The notes: generated from the sequence alone by a model not told the origin. Counted from the first letter of the stretch, positions 1 to 9,022 are shown. The stretch: 64,000 nt of DNA from Actinosynnema pretiosum (GCF_024171695.1 NZ_JAMTCF010000008.1:360404-424403); one strand, 5' to 3'. Numbers and translations: made by a program.

Positions 1-360
1 ACCACCAGCGCGGCGCCGATCATCCGGTCGACGAGGCTGGACACGGTGGCCTTGGTGAGACCGGTCCTGGTGGCCACGGCGGCGCGGGACGAACCGGGAG
101 CGGTGGCGATCGCGTCGAGCACGAGCGCCGAGTTCAGCCTGCGGACGGTGTGCTGACCGGCCGGACCAGGACGGCTGGACGCGGGAGACCCCGGAGTGGA
201 GCGGCTTGAGGGGGAGGAGGGCTGATGACCTGAGCGGCTGACAGCGATGGGCGGCGTTGGGTCCGGTTGGCCGAGGGTGGTGGACCGGGGCGGTTCCGCG
301 TCGGTTCCGGCGGTCGCCTTCTCGTCAGCCGTCTCGCCGGTCGCCGCTCCGGCCGTCACC
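1..360 (-). CDS. ROK-family repressor, XylR-like (N-terminal part, runs off left edge)
   Basis: Only the start of this gene is inside the window. Reading the minus strand from about 150 to 1 gives a winged helix-turn-helix of the ROK/XylR type, with a first helix [19 protein letters not shown] followed by the recognition helix [16 protein letters not shown]. It is divergent from xylA, so a xylose-responsive repressor of xylA-xylB is the natural reading. The frame stays open upstream through a Pro/Ser/Thr-rich stretch. GTG at 360 is the first plausible start I chose, but a start closer to the HTH (near 160) is possible because no clear ribosome site was seen. Family is fairly sure; the sugar-binding domain lies outside the window. 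Confidence 0.75.
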
Positions 361-489
361 GGTGCCCCCGCCCCGGAAGCGCCCACCCGCTGCCCTGCGG
401 TTCCCGGAGCGCTCTGCTTCGCTGTTCGCGGGGCTTGCCGGTTGGTCGGCTGCGGGCTGGACACCACTGGATAGTATCCGTCGAACGCG

Positions 490-512
490 ATAAGTTCAGG
501 CATCAAACTTAT
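490..512. promoter_or_regulatory. xylA operator: perfect 7-bp inverted repeat
   Basis: ATAAGTT (490-496) and AACTTAT (506-512) form a perfect inverted repeat with a 9-bp spacer. It is AT-rich in GC-rich surroundings and sits directly before the xylA ribosome site (GGAGG, 514-518). ROK/XylR repressors bind such AT-rich palindromes, and an XylR-like gene is divergent here. A TAGTAT hexamer at 472-477 could be the -10 box, which would put the palindrome just downstream of the transcription start. Confidence 0.65.
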
Positions 513-524
513 TGGAGGTTCACC

Positions 525-1664
525 GTGACCGACTTCAGCTTCGGCCTGTGGACGGTTGGCTGGCAGGGTCGTGACCCGTTCGGGGACGCGACCCGCCCCG
601 TCCTCGACGCGCCAACGGCGGTGCGCAAGCTCGCCGAGCTGGGCGCCTGGGGCGTCACCTTCCACGACGACGACCTGATCCCCTTCGGGGCCAGCGCCGC
701 CGAGCGGGACCAGCGGGTCTCCGCGTTCCGCAGCGCGCTCGACGAGACCGGGCTCGTCGTGCCGATGGTGACGACGAACCTGTTCACCCACCCCGTCTTC
801 AAGGACGGCGGTTTCACCAGCAACGACCGGTCGGTGCGCCGGTTCGCGCTGCGCAAGGTGCTGCGCAACCTGGAGCTGGCCGCCGAGCTGGGCGCCAAGA
901 CGATCGTGCTGTGGGGCGGTCGCGAGGGCTCCGAGACGGACGCGGGCAAGGACGTGCAGGCGGCGCTGGAGCGGTACCGCGAGGCGCTGGACACGGTCGC
1001 GCAGCACTCCGTCGACCAGGGCTACGGGTTCCGGTTCGCGCTGGAGCCCAAGCCCAACGAGCCGCGCGGCGACATCCTGCTGCCGACCGTCGGGCACGCG
1101 CTCGCGTTCATCTCCACCCTCCAGCACCACGAGCTGGTCGGCGTGAACCCCGAGGTCGGCCACGAGCAGATGGCCAACCTGAACTTCGTCCACGGCATCG
1201 CGCAGGCGCTGTGGCAGAAGAAGCTGTTCCACATCGACCTCAACGGGCAGAAGGGGCCGCGCTTCGACCAGGACCTGGTCTTCGGGCACGGCGACCTGCT
1301 CTCGGCGTTCTTCCTGGTCGACCTCCTGGAGAACGGCGGCTACGACGGCCCCCGCCACTTCGACTACAAGCCGCTGCGCACCGAGGACGTCGACGGCGTG
1401 TGGGACAGCGCCGCCGCGAACATGCGCACCTACACCCTGCTCAAGGAGCGCGCGCAGGCCTACCGCGCCGACCCCGAGGTGCAGGAGGCGCTGCGGGTCA
1501 GCGGCGTCACGGAGCAGGCCGTGCCGACGCTCGGCGAGGGCGAGTCCATCGCGGACTTCCTCGCGGCCGACGAGTCGTTCGACCCCGACAAGGCCGCCGA
1601 GCGCGGGTACGGGTTCGTGAAGCTGTCGCAGCTGGCCCTGGAGCACCTCCTGGGCGCCCGCTGA
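525..1664 (+). CDS. xylA: Xylose isomerase
   Basis: Converts D-xylose to D-xylulose in the cytoplasm (also D-glucose to D-fructose). The 379-residue length is that of class I actinobacterial enzymes. It begins [19 protein letters not shown] and carries [12 protein letters not shown] with the catalytic His, the metal-site segment [25 protein letters not shown] and [17 protein letters not shown]. The start is GTG at 525, which has GGAGG seven bases upstream; the open frame to the left is not conserved. The stop overlaps the xylB ATG (ATGA), so the two genes are translationally coupled. Confidence 0.97.
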   Translation: MTDFSFGLWTVGWQGRDPFGDATRPVLDAPTAVRKLAELGAWGVTFHDDDLIPFGASAAERDQRVSAFRSALDETGLVVPMVTTNLFTHPVFKDGGFTSNDRSVRRFALRKVLRNLELAAELGAKTIVLWGGREGSETDAGKDVQAALERYREALDTVAQHSVDQGYGFRFALEPKPNEPRGDILLPTVGHALAFISTLQHHELVGVNPEVGHEQMANLNFVHGIAQALWQKKLFHIDLNGQKGPRFDQDLVFGHGDLLSAFFLVDLLENGGYDGPRHFDYKPLRTEDVDGVWDSAAANMRTYTLLKERAQAYRADPEVQEALRVSGVTEQAVPTLGEGESIADFLAADESFDPDKAAERGYGFVKLSQLALEHLLGAR

Positions 1665-3046
1665 TGGCGCTGGTCGCGGGCGTCGACTCCTCCACCCAGT
1701 CCTGCAAGGTGGTGGTGCGCGACGCCCAGACCGGCGCGCTGGTCCGGGAAGGGCGTGCTTCGCACCCGCCGGGCACCGAGGTGCACCCCGACGAGTGGTG
1801 GACCGCGCTGCGGACGGCCATCGACGCCGCAGGTGGGCTCGACGACGTCGAGGCCGTCTCGGTGGCCGCGCAGCAGCACGGCATGGTGTGCCTGGACGCG
1901 TCCGGCGAGGTCGTGCGACCCGCGCTGCTGTGGAACGACACGCGGTCGGCGGGCGCCGCCGCGGACCTGACCGCCGAGCTCGGCGCGCAGGCGTGGGCGG
2001 ACGCCACCGGCAGCGTGCCGGTCGCCTCGCTCACGGTCACCAAGCTGCGGTGGCTGGCCCGGAACGAGCCCGAGGCCGCCGCGCGGGTCGCCGCCGTGTG
2101 CCTGCCGCACGACTGGCTGACCTGGAAGCTGCGCGGCGGCGGCGACCTGGCCGACCTGGTCACCGACCGCAGCGACGCGAGCGGCACCGGCTACTGGTCC
2201 CCGGTCACCGGCGAGTACCGGCCCGACCTGCTGGAACTGGCCATGGGCCGGGTGCCCGAGGTGCCTCGGGTCGCCGGACCCGCCGAGCTGATCGGCGGCC
2301 GGTACGGGGTCGGCGCGGGCGACAACGCGTCGGCCGCGCTGGGCGTGCAGATCCAGCCCGGTGACGTGGTGGTGTCCGTGGGCACGTCCGGTACCGCGTT
2401 CGCGCGGTCCGAGGCGGCGGCTGCGGACGGGACCGGGATCGTGAACGGGTTCGCCGACGCGGAGGGCACCTACCTGCCGCTGGTGTGCACGCTGAACGCC
2501 TCCCGCGTCCTGGACGCCACCGCCGCGATGCTCGGCGTCGACCTGGACCGGCTGTCCGAGCTGGCGCTGGGCGCGGAGGCCGGTGCGGGCGGGCTGGCCT
2601 TCGTGCCGTACCTGGAGGGCGAGCGCACCCCGAACCGGCCGGACTCCACCGGGGCGCTGCACGGGCTGCGGCTGGACACGGCCACGCCCGGACACCTGGC
2701 GCGGGCCGCCGTCGAGGGGATGCTGTGCAGCCTCGCGGACGCGATCGACGCGCTGCGGGCCGTCGGCACCCCGGTCAGCCGGGTCCTGCTGATCGGTGGC
2801 GGGGCTCGGGCGCGGGCGGTGCGGGAGATCGCGCCCGCCGTGCTCGGGTGCCCGGTGCTGGTGCCCGAGCCGGGGGAGTACGTCGCCGACGGCGCCGCCA
2901 GGCAGGCCGCCTGGGCGGTCGGCGGCGCCGACGCCCCGCCGGTCTGGACGTCGCTGACCTCGGCCTCCTTCACCGCCGAGGCCACGCCGTTCGTGCGCGA
3001 GCGGTACGCCGAGGCACGGGACCTGACGGTGCCCCGGTTGGGCTGA
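1664..3046 (+). CDS. xylB: Xylulokinase
   Basis: FGGY-family kinase that phosphorylates D-xylulose to xylulose 5-phosphate, feeding the pentose phosphate pathway. The 460-residue protein starts [18 protein letters not shown], the ATPase fold phosphate-1 loop. It has the substrate segment [18 protein letters not shown], the [15 protein letters not shown] and [11 protein letters not shown] glycine-rich loops, and an [13 protein letters not shown] adenosine motif near the C-terminus. Its ATG overlaps the xylA stop. A strong hairpin follows at 3066-3104, so xylA-xylB is a closed two-gene operon; no xylose transporter is adjacent. Confidence 0.95.
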   Translation: MALVAGVDSSTQSCKVVVRDAQTGALVREGRASHPPGTEVHPDEWWTALRTAIDAAGGLDDVEAVSVAAQQHGMVCLDASGEVVRPALLWNDTRSAGAAADLTAELGAQAWADATGSVPVASLTVTKLRWLARNEPEAAARVAAVCLPHDWLTWKLRGGGDLADLVTDRSDASGTGYWSPVTGEYRPDLLELAMGRVPEVPRVAGPAELIGGRYGVGAGDNASAALGVQIQPGDVVVSVGTSGTAFARSEAAAADGTGIVNGFADAEGTYLPLVCTLNASRVLDATAAMLGVDLDRLSELALGAEAGAGGLAFVPYLEGERTPNRPDSTGALHGLRLDTATPGHLARAAVEGMLCSLADAIDALRAVGTPVSRVLLIGGGARARAVREIAPAVLGCPVLVPEPGEYVADGAARQAAWAVGGADAPPVWTSLTSASFTAEATPFVRERYAEARDLTVPRLG

Positions 3047-3065
3047 GGCGCGCGAGCGCGGGACT

Positions 3066-3104
3066 CGGGCGGGTGATCCGGGGGGTTTCCGGGTCACCCG
3101 CCCG
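3066..3104 (+). terminator. Terminator of xylA-xylB
   Basis: A stem of 16 pairs (11 perfect outer pairs, CGGGCGGGTGA with its complement at 3094-3104, then one G-T pair and four more) closes a 7-base loop 20 bases after the xylB stop. Confidence 0.7.
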
Positions 3105-3193
3105 CTCGTGCCGGGGGTGCCGCCGAAGGGCGCGGTTGGGGCGGGTCGCTGCGGGTAACCGGGCGCGATCCGCTCAGACCGGAGGTGGGAGCT

Positions 3194-3787
3194 GTGCGCG
3201 CTACCGTGCTCAACTGCACGTTGAAGAAGTCGCCCGCGCCGTCCAACACCGGGGCGCTGGCCTCGGTCGTGGTGGGGGCGCTCCGGGAACGCGGGGTCGA
3301 CGTCGTCGAGCACCGGATCGCCGACCTCGACGTCGGGCCCGGTGTGGAGACCGACCTCGGGGACGACTGGACCGCCGTGCACCGGGACCTGCTCGGCTCG
3401 GAGATCCTGGTCATCGCCACGCCCACCTGGGTCGGCAGGCCCTCGTCCCTGGCCCAGCGGGTGCTGGAGCGGATGGACGCGATGATCTCCGAGCAGGACG
3501 GGGACGGCAGGCCCGTCGCCTACAACCGGGTCGCGGGCGTCGTCGTCACGGGCAACGAGGACGGGGCGCACCACGTCGTCAGCGAGGTCGCGGGCGGGCT
3601 CGGGGACATCGGGTACACGATCCCCGGACAGGCCTGGACGTACTGGAACATGGGGCCCGGCCCCGGACCCGACTACTCGGACACCGACCACGGGCACGAG
3701 TGGGCGCACAGCACCGGGCGGACCATGGCGGCCAACCTGCACGCCGTCGCCGTCGCGCTGGCCGCGAACCCCGTCCCCGCGCCCTAG
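3194..3787 (+). CDS. Flavodoxin-fold NAD(P)H:FMN reductase-like protein
   Basis: A 197-residue cytoplasmic flavoprotein of the NADPH-dependent FMN reductase/WrbA group, probably transferring electrons from NAD(P)H to quinones or flavin. The N-terminus RATVLNCTLKKSPAPSNT is the FMN phosphate loop, and ILVIATPTWVGRPSSLAQ is the second flavin-contact loop typical of the fold. A C-terminal segment DTDHGHEW is a common tail in actinobacterial members. I chose GTG at 3194, which has GGAGGTGGGA just upstream; GTG at 3185 overlaps that ribosome site. It is monocistronic. The exact substrate cannot be told. Confidence 0.8.
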   Translation: MRATVLNCTLKKSPAPSNTGALASVVVGALRERGVDVVEHRIADLDVGPGVETDLGDDWTAVHRDLLGSEILVIATPTWVGRPSSLAQRVLERMDAMISEQDGDGRPVAYNRVAGVVVTGNEDGAHHVVSEVAGGLGDIGYTIPGQAWTYWNMGPGPGPDYSDTDHGHEWAHSTGRTMAANLHAVAVALAANPVPAP

Positions 3788-4136
3788 GGACGCCTGACCC
3801 CCGCGCTTCGCCGAGGACGAGAACGAGAACGAAGGCGGAGGCGGGGGCGGGGGAGCGGGTGGGCTCGCGGGTGTGGTGGTCCGGCCCGTGGGCCAGAGGC
3901 GTGCCGCGTGCAGGACGGCGCGCAGGACACCGCGTGCGGCGCCGCGCAGGGAAGACCGCAGCAGTGCGGCGCGGGAGAGCGGTGCGGGGGGAACCGGGAT
4001 GTGTTCGTCGGGCATGAATCCGAAGCTAGAGCGCCCGGTCCACGCCCGGCAGTCGCAGATGTGCAAGTTGTGGACAACCACCGAGCCTGTGGACGAACCG
4101 CAGCGGGGACCGGGCGCGGGTGGTAGGGGCGACGGG
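3788..4136. other. Intergenic stretch, no supported gene
   Basis: Purine-rich and GC-rich sequence between two 3' ends. Minus-strand open frames run through it but have no recognisable domain and continue antisense into xylB, so I do not call a gene. Confidence 0.4.
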
Positions 4137-4373
4137 TCAGAACAGGGCGGTCCAGCCCATCAGCTCCGCCACCACGAAGGCCACCACCAGGACGGTCAGG
4201 ACGATGACCGCCACCAGGGTCACCACCGGCGCCACCTTCGACGGCATCGGTTGGGGGTGGGACAGGCCTGAGGTCTGGCCCGAGTCCGGCGGCGTGTCGC
4301 CCGGCGCGACTCCGCCGCCCGGCTCCAGGCCCGGTGTGCGCGCGGGGTTGGGGTCAGGCGGTTTCGCGGTCAT
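4137..4373 (-). CDS. DUF6480-type small membrane protein
   Basis: A 78-residue protein with a Pro-rich cytosolic or exposed head (PDPNPARTPGLEPGGGVAPG, followed by DTPP) and a single strong membrane helix near the C-terminus (VAPVVTLVAVIVLTVLVVAF). The head motif PDPxPARTPGLEPGGGVxPG is what I know from the DUF6480 family of actinobacteria, whose function is unknown. It is divergent from the nucleotidyltransferase gene, and the shared upstream region holds an inverted repeat. The minus strand also has a possible stress-sigma promoter there (GGATTC, 14 bases, GGGTAC). Confidence 0.75.
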   Translation of the reverse strand: MTAKPPDPNPARTPGLEPGGGVAPGDTPPDSGQTSGLSHPQPMPSKVAPVVTLVAVIVLTVLVVAFVVAELMGWTALF

Positions 4374-4395
4374 ACGGGGCGTGTACCCGACCGGG

Positions 4396-4421
4396 CCCGT
4401 GTGAATCCGACGTCACACGGG
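4396..4421. promoter_or_regulatory. Perfect 9-bp inverted repeat in divergent promoter region
   Basis: CCCGTGTGA (4396-4404) and TCACACGGG (4413-4421) are perfect complements with an 8-base spacer, 14 bases before the ATG at 4435. It could be an operator for the genes on either side. No T-run follows, so a terminator is unlikely. Confidence 0.45.
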
Positions 4422-4434
4422 TAAACGAAATCCC

Positions 4435-5019
4435 ATGAGCGGCCTACAGGACGAGTTGCTGCGCACCCTGACCAAGGTGGCCAAGGCGCTGCGCGCTGAG
4501 GGCATCCCGTTCGCACTGGCGGGCGGCTGCGCGGTGTACGCGCGCGGCGGACCCTCCACCGAGCACGACGCGGACATCCTGGTCCGCGAGGAGGACGCCG
4601 CCGAAGCCGTGCGGGCGCTGGTCGCCGTCGGCATGCGGGCGGCCGAGCCGCCGGAGGACTGGCTGCTGAAGGTCTACGACGGCGACCTGCTGGTGGACCT
4701 GCTCTACCGGCCCAACGAGCTGCCGGTGACCACCGAGACGCTGGAGCGGGCCGAGGAGCTGCAGGTCGGCTCCGTGGTGCTGCCGGTGATGCCCGCGACC
4801 GAGGTGATGATCGGCAAGCTCCTCGTGCTCGACGGGCACCGCTGCGACTTCAGCGCACTGCTGCCCTTCGCCCGCGCGCTGCGCGAGCAGATCGACTGGG
4901 AGAAGGTCCGGGAGGCCACCGGCCACTCGCCCTACGCCGAGTCGTTCCTGCTGCTGGTGGAGCGGCTGGACATCATCGCGCCGGAGGTCGACCCGGTGCG
5001 GGAGAGGAGCGCGTCATGA
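4435..5019 (+). CDS. Nucleotidyltransferase-fold protein
   Basis: A 194-residue protein with a minimal nucleotidyltransferase core: AGGCAVYARGGPSTEHDADI contains the GG loop and the D-x-D metal pair, and a further acidic LLVDLLY strand supplies the third carboxylate. The family covers transferases of uncertain substrate and toxin-like MNT proteins. No HEPN partner is next to it, so a toxin-antitoxin role is not supported. The stop overlaps the BON gene start (ATGA at 5016), making the first of three coupled genes. Confidence 0.75.
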   Translation: MSGLQDELLRTLTKVAKALRAEGIPFALAGGCAVYARGGPSTEHDADILVREEDAAEAVRALVAVGMRAAEPPEDWLLKVYDGDLLVDLLYRPNELPVTTETLERAEELQVGSVVLPVMPATEVMIGKLLVLDGHRCDFSALLPFARALREQIDWEKVREATGHSPYAESFLLLVERLDIIAPEVDPVRERSAS

Positions 5020-5270
5020 CCGACGAGCCCGAGCAGTACCTCGCCGCCCGGTTGCGCCGGGCCATCGCCGAGGACCCCCGGACCACCGAGATGGGGGTTC
5101 GCGTCACCGTTCGGGGTGATACCGCGCTGCTCTCCGGTGACGTCGCGAGCCCGGAGCGGCGGGCGGAGCTGGAAGCGGTGATCCACGACGTCGCCCCGGA
5201 GCTGACCGTGCTCGACGACGTGAAGGTCGTCCCGGTCGGCGAACCCGAAGGACAGGAGGACCTCCGATGA
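5016..5270 (+). CDS. BON-domain protein
   Basis: An 84-residue protein made almost wholly of one BON domain: IAEDPRTTEMGVRVTVRGDTALLSGDVASPERRAELE, then VIHDVAPELTVLDDVKVV, the alternating helix-strand pattern and conserved central Gly of the family (broken here into parts). BON domains bind phospholipid or sit in stress-induced envelope proteins such as OsmY; this one has no signal peptide and is probably cytosolic. It overlaps both neighbours by 4 bases, so it is made together with the nucleotidyltransferase and the phosphoesterase. Confidence 0.8.
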   Translation: MTDEPEQYLAARLRRAIAEDPRTTEMGVRVTVRGDTALLSGDVASPERRAELEAVIHDVAPELTVLDDVKVVPVGEPEGQEDLR

Positions 5271-6010
5271 TCCGCATCGCCGCCGTGGGCGACGTGCACC
5301 TGGACGAGTCGGCGCGCGGTCGGATGCGGCCCGCGCTGGAGAACGTCGCCGAGCACGCCGACGTGCTGCTGCTGGCCGGTGACCTGACCAGGCACGGGAC
5401 CGTGGACGAGGCCAAGGTCGTCGCGGACGAGTACCGGGGGCTGCCGGTGCCGGTGGTCGCGGTGCTCGGCAACCACGACCACCACGACGACCGGCCCGAC
5501 GAGGTGACGAGCGTGCTGCGCGACGGCGGCCTGATCGTCCTGGAGGGCGAGGGCGCCGTGTTCACCATCGGGGACCGCACGCTCGGCGTCGCCGGGGTGA
5601 AGGGCTTCGGCGGCGGGTTCGCGGGCAAGTGCGCCAGCGCGTTCGGCGAGCGGGAGATGAAGGCGTTCATCGGGCACACCACCGAGGTCGCCGAGCGGCT
5701 CCGGACCGCGCTCGAAGGGCTCGACACCGACGTCAAGGTCGCGCTGACCCACTACGCGCCGGTGCCGGACACGCTGCGCGGCGAACCGCTGGAGATCTAC
5801 CCGTTCCTCGGGTCGTACCTGCTGGGCGAGGCCGTCGACGCCACCGGGTGCCAGCTGGCTGTGCACGGGCACGCGCACTTCGGCACCGAGCAGGGCATGA
5901 CGCCCGGTGGGGTGCGGGTGCGCAACGTCGCCCAGCCGATCATCCGCGCCGCGTACTCGGTGTACGGCGTCGAACCGGCCAACCTCGAACCCAGGGTCGC
6001 CCACGCCTGA
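5267..6010 (+). CDS. Calcineurin-like metallophosphoesterase
   Basis: A 247-residue binuclear metal phosphoesterase. All five family motifs are present: GDVH (residues 8-11), GDLTRHG, GNHDHH, THYAPV and GHAHFG. The substrate is unknown; short single-domain members hydrolyse phosphodiesters or nucleotides. It is the last gene of the nucleotidyltransferase-BON-phosphoesterase operon, starts by a 4-base overlap, and is followed by a strong bidirectional hairpin. Confidence 0.85.
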   Translation: MIRIAAVGDVHLDESARGRMRPALENVAEHADVLLLAGDLTRHGTVDEAKVVADEYRGLPVPVVAVLGNHDHHDDRPDEVTSVLRDGGLIVLEGEGAVFTIGDRTLGVAGVKGFGGGFAGKCASAFGEREMKAFIGHTTEVAERLRTALEGLDTDVKVALTHYAPVPDTLRGEPLEIYPFLGSYLLGEAVDATGCQLAVHGHAHFGTEQGMTPGGVRVRNVAQPIIRAAYSVYGVEPANLEPRVAHA

Positions 6011-6040
6011 CCGGCGCTGAGAGAAGAACACCGAAAGCGA

Positions 6041-6073
6041 GGAGGCCCGCCCCCGGATCGGGGGCGGGCCTCC
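6041..6073. terminator. Bidirectional terminator
   Basis: A perfect 14-bp stem (GGAGGCCCGCCCCC with its complement) around a 5-base loop lies between the convergent phosphoesterase and SRPBCC genes. Confidence 0.85.
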
Positions 6074-6090
6074 TCGGTGGTGCGGGTGGA

Positions 6091-6708
6091 TCAGGACAGC
6101 GGGTCGCGGTGCGTCGCGCCGCCGAGGGCGCCCGTGCCGGGGCCGGCGAGACCGGGGGTCGCGCCGGGGCCCGCGACGCCCGGCGTGGCGCCGGGGTTCG
6201 GGGTCGCGGTGGTGCCGCCGGGCGGCATCCGGTGCGCGTCCTCGCCCGTCTGCGGGTCGCGGGGCACGTCACCGCGCCAGGAGCCGGTCTCGGAGCCGGA
6301 GTTCTCGATGAACTCCTTGAACCGCTTCAGGTCGCCGTTCACGCGGTGCTCCACGATGCCCAGCGCGGCCCCGGCCTTCTCGGTCAGGGTCTCGGGCTCG
6401 TAGTCCATCTGCAGGTGGACCCTGGTCTGCCGGTCGTTGAGCCGGTGGAACGTGACCACACCGGCCTGCTGCGGGCCCTCCACCGTGTGCCAGGCGACCC
6501 GCTCGTCCGGGTGCTGCTCGGTGATCTCCGCGTCGAACTCGCGCTTCACGCCACCGATGCTGGTGACCCAGTGGGTCCGGGTGTCCGACACCTGGGTGAT
6601 GTTCTCGACGCCCTCCATGAAGCTGGGGAACGACTCGAACTGGGTCCACTGGTTGTACGCGGTGCTGACCGGGACCTCGACGTCCACGGACTTCTCGATC
6701 GTCGTCAC
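6091..6708 (-). CDS. SRPBCC-family (START-like) protein with Gly/Pro-rich tail
   Basis: The first 145 residues form an SRPBCC hydrophobic-cavity domain: TTIEKSVDVEVPVSTAYNQW at the start, FPSFMEGVENI, VAWHTVEGPQQAGVVTFHRL, and a long C-terminal helix LKRFKEFIE. Proteins of this type bind lipids or polyketide-like ligands. The last 50 residues are a Gly-Ala-Pro-rich tail with GATPGVAGP-like repeats and no fold. The ligand is unknown. Upstream at 6752-6776 the minus strand reads GTGTTA, 13 bases, GGGTAC, which resembles a SigB/SigF-type promoter and fits a stress role. Confidence 0.8.
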   Translation of the reverse strand: MTTIEKSVDVEVPVSTAYNQWTQFESFPSFMEGVENITQVSDTRTHWVTSIGGVKREFDAEITEQHPDERVAWHTVEGPQQAGVVTFHRLNDRQTRVHLQMDYEPETLTEKAGAALGIVEHRVNGDLKRFKEFIENSGSETGSWRGDVPRDPQTGEDAHRMPPGGTTATPNPGATPGVAGPGATPGLAGPGTGALGGATHRDPLS

Positions 6709-6751
6709 TGTGTCGCAACCTCTCCGCTCGTGGTCTTCGGTCCCTCACCGA

Positions 6752-6776
6752 GTACCCTCCGAACGGGGATTAACAC
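6752..6776 (-). promoter_or_regulatory. Possible SigB/SigF-type promoter
   Basis: On the minus strand GTGTTA and GGGTAC are 13 bases apart, about 45 bases before the SRPBCC start. This resembles the GTTT-N14/16-GGGTAT stress-sigma consensus of actinobacteria, with a slightly short spacer. Confidence 0.4.
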
Positions 6777-6931
6777 GGTGTTTCTCAAGCGATAAAAGGG
6801 AAACACCACTGGGAACGGTTCGTGGTCCGGTCCACTGTGGACGTGCGCCACCCGATCGGAACCGGTCCGCTCCGGTCGGGTGCGCCCGCGCCCGCGCTCC
6901 GTAGCGTTCCCGGTGGCGGAAGGGGACGGGC

Positions 6932-7792
6932 GTGCTGGAACGGCTCAACGAGGCCATGGAGCGCATCGAACAGGCCCTGCCGGGCGAGGTCGACGTCGCG
7001 GAGCTGGCGCGGATCGCGCTGACCTCCGAGCACCACCTGCGGCGGATGTTCTCGGCGCTGGCCGGGATGCCGCTGTCGGAGTACGTGCGGCGGCGCAGGC
7101 TCACGCTCGCGGCGGCGGAGGTGGTGGCGGGGCGGCGGACGTTGCTGGACATCGCCGTCGACCACGGCTACGCCTCCAACGAGGCGTTCACCAGGGCTTT
7201 CCGGGCCGTGCACGGCGTGGGCCCCGGTGCGGTCAGGCGGACCGGGGCGGCGCTCAGCTCGCAGTCGAGGATGGCCTTCCGCCTCGTCATCGAGGGGAGC
7301 AGCGACATGCGGTACCGGATCGTGGAACGGGCGGAGTTCGCCGTCGTCGGGCGCAAGGCCAGGGTGCCCCTGGTCCACAAGGGGATGAACCCGCACATCG
7401 CGGACTTCATCCGGGGGCTCGACAAGGCGGAGTTCGCCGAGATCAAGAAGCTCAACAACGAGGAGCCGAGCGGGGTCGTCGGGGTCAGCGCCGACCTGGA
7501 CCCGTCCCGCGCGGAGGGCACCGAGCTGGACTACTACCACGGGGTCGCCAGCTCGCTGCCGGTCCCGGAGGGGCTGGACGCGCTCCCGGTGGCCGCCGGG
7601 ACGTGGGCGGTGTTCTCCAGCACCGGGGAGTTCCCGAGGGCGCTGCAGGAGATGTGGCGGGACGTGTTCACCCAGTGGTTCCCGTCGAACCCGTACCGCA
7701 GCCGCCCCGGCCCGGAGATCCTCAGCAGCACCGTGTTCGACGACGGGAAGACGGCCGAGGCCGAGCTGTGGATTCCCGTGGAGAAGGAGTAG
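6932..7792 (+). CDS. AraC-type regulator with GyrI-like effector domain
   Basis: A 286-residue transcription factor. Residues 1-105 hold two AraC helix-turn-helix units (VAELARIALTSEHHLRRMF and TLLDIAVDHGYASNEAFTRA). Residues 120-286 form a GyrI-like/effector-binding domain (YRIVERAEFAVVGRKARVPL, ELDYYHGVAS, LPVAAGTWAVFSSTGEFPRA, ending in AELWIPV). Such proteins respond to small hydrophobic or aromatic compounds. The GTG start at 6932 follows a purine-rich GGAAGGGGA. The gene stands alone; a possible target is the convergent dehydrogenase, but no operator was identified. Confidence 0.85.
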   Translation: MLERLNEAMERIEQALPGEVDVAELARIALTSEHHLRRMFSALAGMPLSEYVRRRRLTLAAAEVVAGRRTLLDIAVDHGYASNEAFTRAFRAVHGVGPGAVRRTGAALSSQSRMAFRLVIEGSSDMRYRIVERAEFAVVGRKARVPLVHKGMNPHIADFIRGLDKAEFAEIKKLNNEEPSGVVGVSADLDPSRAEGTELDYYHGVASSLPVPEGLDALPVAAGTWAVFSSTGEFPRALQEMWRDVFTQWFPSNPYRSRPGPEILSSTVFDDGKTAEAELWIPVEKE

Positions 7793-7803
7793 CGGCGTGC
7801 CGA

Positions 7804-7838
7804 GCGGGTGGCGCGGTCCCTGGGGCCGCGCCACCCGC
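7804..7838. terminator. Bidirectional terminator
   Basis: A perfect 13-bp stem GCGGGTGGCGCGG with its complement around a 9-base loop, between convergent AraC and alcohol dehydrogenase genes. Confidence 0.8.
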
Positions 7839-7843
7839 GCGCG

Positions 7844-9022
7844 TCACGGCTTGAGCAGCACCTTCACCGTGTTGTCGCGCTTGGCCTGGAAGTCCGCGTA
7901 CGCCTCGGGCGCGCGGGCCAGCGGCACCCGGTGGGTCGCGAAGTCGTCCACGCCCAGCGGGTCGTCGTCGGTGAGCAGCGGCAGGATCTCCGGCACCCAC
8001 CGCCACACGTTCGCCTGGCCCATCCGCAGCTGGACCTGCTTGTCGAACAGGGTCATCATCGGCATCGGGTCGGCCATCCCGCCGTACACCCCGACCACCG
8101 AGATCGTGCCACCGCGCCGCACCAGCTCGATCGCGGTGTGCAGCGCCACCAGGGGGTCGACGCCCGCCGTGCGCATCAGCTTGGCCGCCACCGGGTCCGG
8201 CAGCAGACCGGTCACCTGCTGGGCCAGCTTGCCAGCCGTGCCGCCGTGCGCCTCCATGCCGACCGCGTCGATCACCGCGTCCGGACCGCGCCCGCCGGTC
8301 AGCTCGCGCACCCGCTCCACCAGCTCCGGCTCGCGGGCGTCGATCGCCCGCACGCCGCGCCCGTGCGCCCGCTGCAACCGCTCCGGCACCAGGTCGATGC
8401 CGATCACCGTCTCCGCGCCCCGGTGCAGCGCCACCCTGGCCGCCATGTCGCCGATCGGCCCGAGGCCCAGCACCGCCACCGAACCGCCGGGCGGCACCGC
8501 CGCGTACTCCACGGCCTGCCACGCGGTCGGCAGCACGTCCGACAGGTACACGAACCGGTCGTCCGGCGGCCCGTCCGGCACCTTGATCGGCAGCTTGTTC
8601 CCGAACGGCACCCGCAGGTACTCGGCCTGCCCGCCGGGCACCTGCCCGTACAGCTTGGTGTAGCCGAACAGCGAGGCCCCGCTGCCGTACTCGCGCACCT
8701 GCGTCGTCTCGCACTGCGACTGCAACCCCTGCGAGCAGGTGAAGCAGGTCCCGCAGGAGACGTTGAACGGCACCACCACCCGGTCGCCGGGCTTGACCGC
8801 CGTCACCTCGGGCCCGACCTCGGCCACCACGCCCATCGGCTCGTGCCCGAGCACGTCGCCCTCGTCGATGAACGGCCCGAACAGCTCGTACAGGTGCAGG
8901 TCCGACCCGCACACCCCGGACGAGGTGATCTTCACGATCACGTCGTCCGGCTCCTGCAGGATCGGGTCCGGCACGGTGTCCACGCGCACGTCCCGCTTAC
9001 CGTGCCAGGTCACAGCCTTCAC
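7844..9022 (-). CDS. Zinc-dependent alcohol dehydrogenase (formaldehyde dehydrogenase-like)
   Basis: A 392-residue medium-chain dehydrogenase. The start KAVTWHGKRDVRVDTVPDP is typical of the glutathione-independent formaldehyde dehydrogenase-like branch. The catalytic zinc ligands are in SSGVCGSDLHLYE and GHEPMGVV. The NAD-binding loop is VAVLGLGPIGDMAARVAL. The usual four-Cys structural zinc lobe is reduced: VPFNVSCGTCFTCSQGLQSQC shows the four cysteines in near-normal spacing, so it may still bind zinc. I chose GTG at 9022, eight bases after GGAGG; the open frame extends far upstream without homology. The substrate is uncertain. Confidence 0.85.
   Translation of the reverse strand: MKAVTWHGKRDVRVDTVPDPILQEPDDVIVKITSSGVCGSDLHLYELFGPFIDEGDVLGHEPMGVVAEVGPEVTAVKPGDRVVVPFNVSCGTCFTCSQGLQSQCETTQVREYGSGASLFGYTKLYGQVPGGQAEYLRVPFGNKLPIKVPDGPPDDRFVYLSDVLPTAWQAVEYAAVPPGGSVAVLGLGPIGDMAARVALHRGAETVIGIDLVPERLQRAHGRGVRAIDAREPELVERVRELTGGRGPDAVIDAVGMEAHGGTAGKLAQQVTGLLPDPVAAKLMRTAGVDPLVALHTAIELVRRGGTISVVGVYGGMADPMPMMTLFDKQVQLRMGQANVWRWVPEILPLLTDDDPLGVDDFATHRVPLARAPEAYADFQAKRDNTVKVLLKP

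Noticed and set aside
911..3046. Long plus-strand frame starting inside xylA
   Set aside because: It is xylB with an artificial Arg-rich extension; the ATG at 1664 overlaps the xylA stop and starts the true kinase motif.
3784..4077. 97-codon minus-strand frame, Pro/Ser/Arg-rich
   Set aside because: No recognisable domain; the parallel frame from 4015 (start MPDEHIP) runs antisense through the phosphatase-like and xylB genes, so composition explains the openness.
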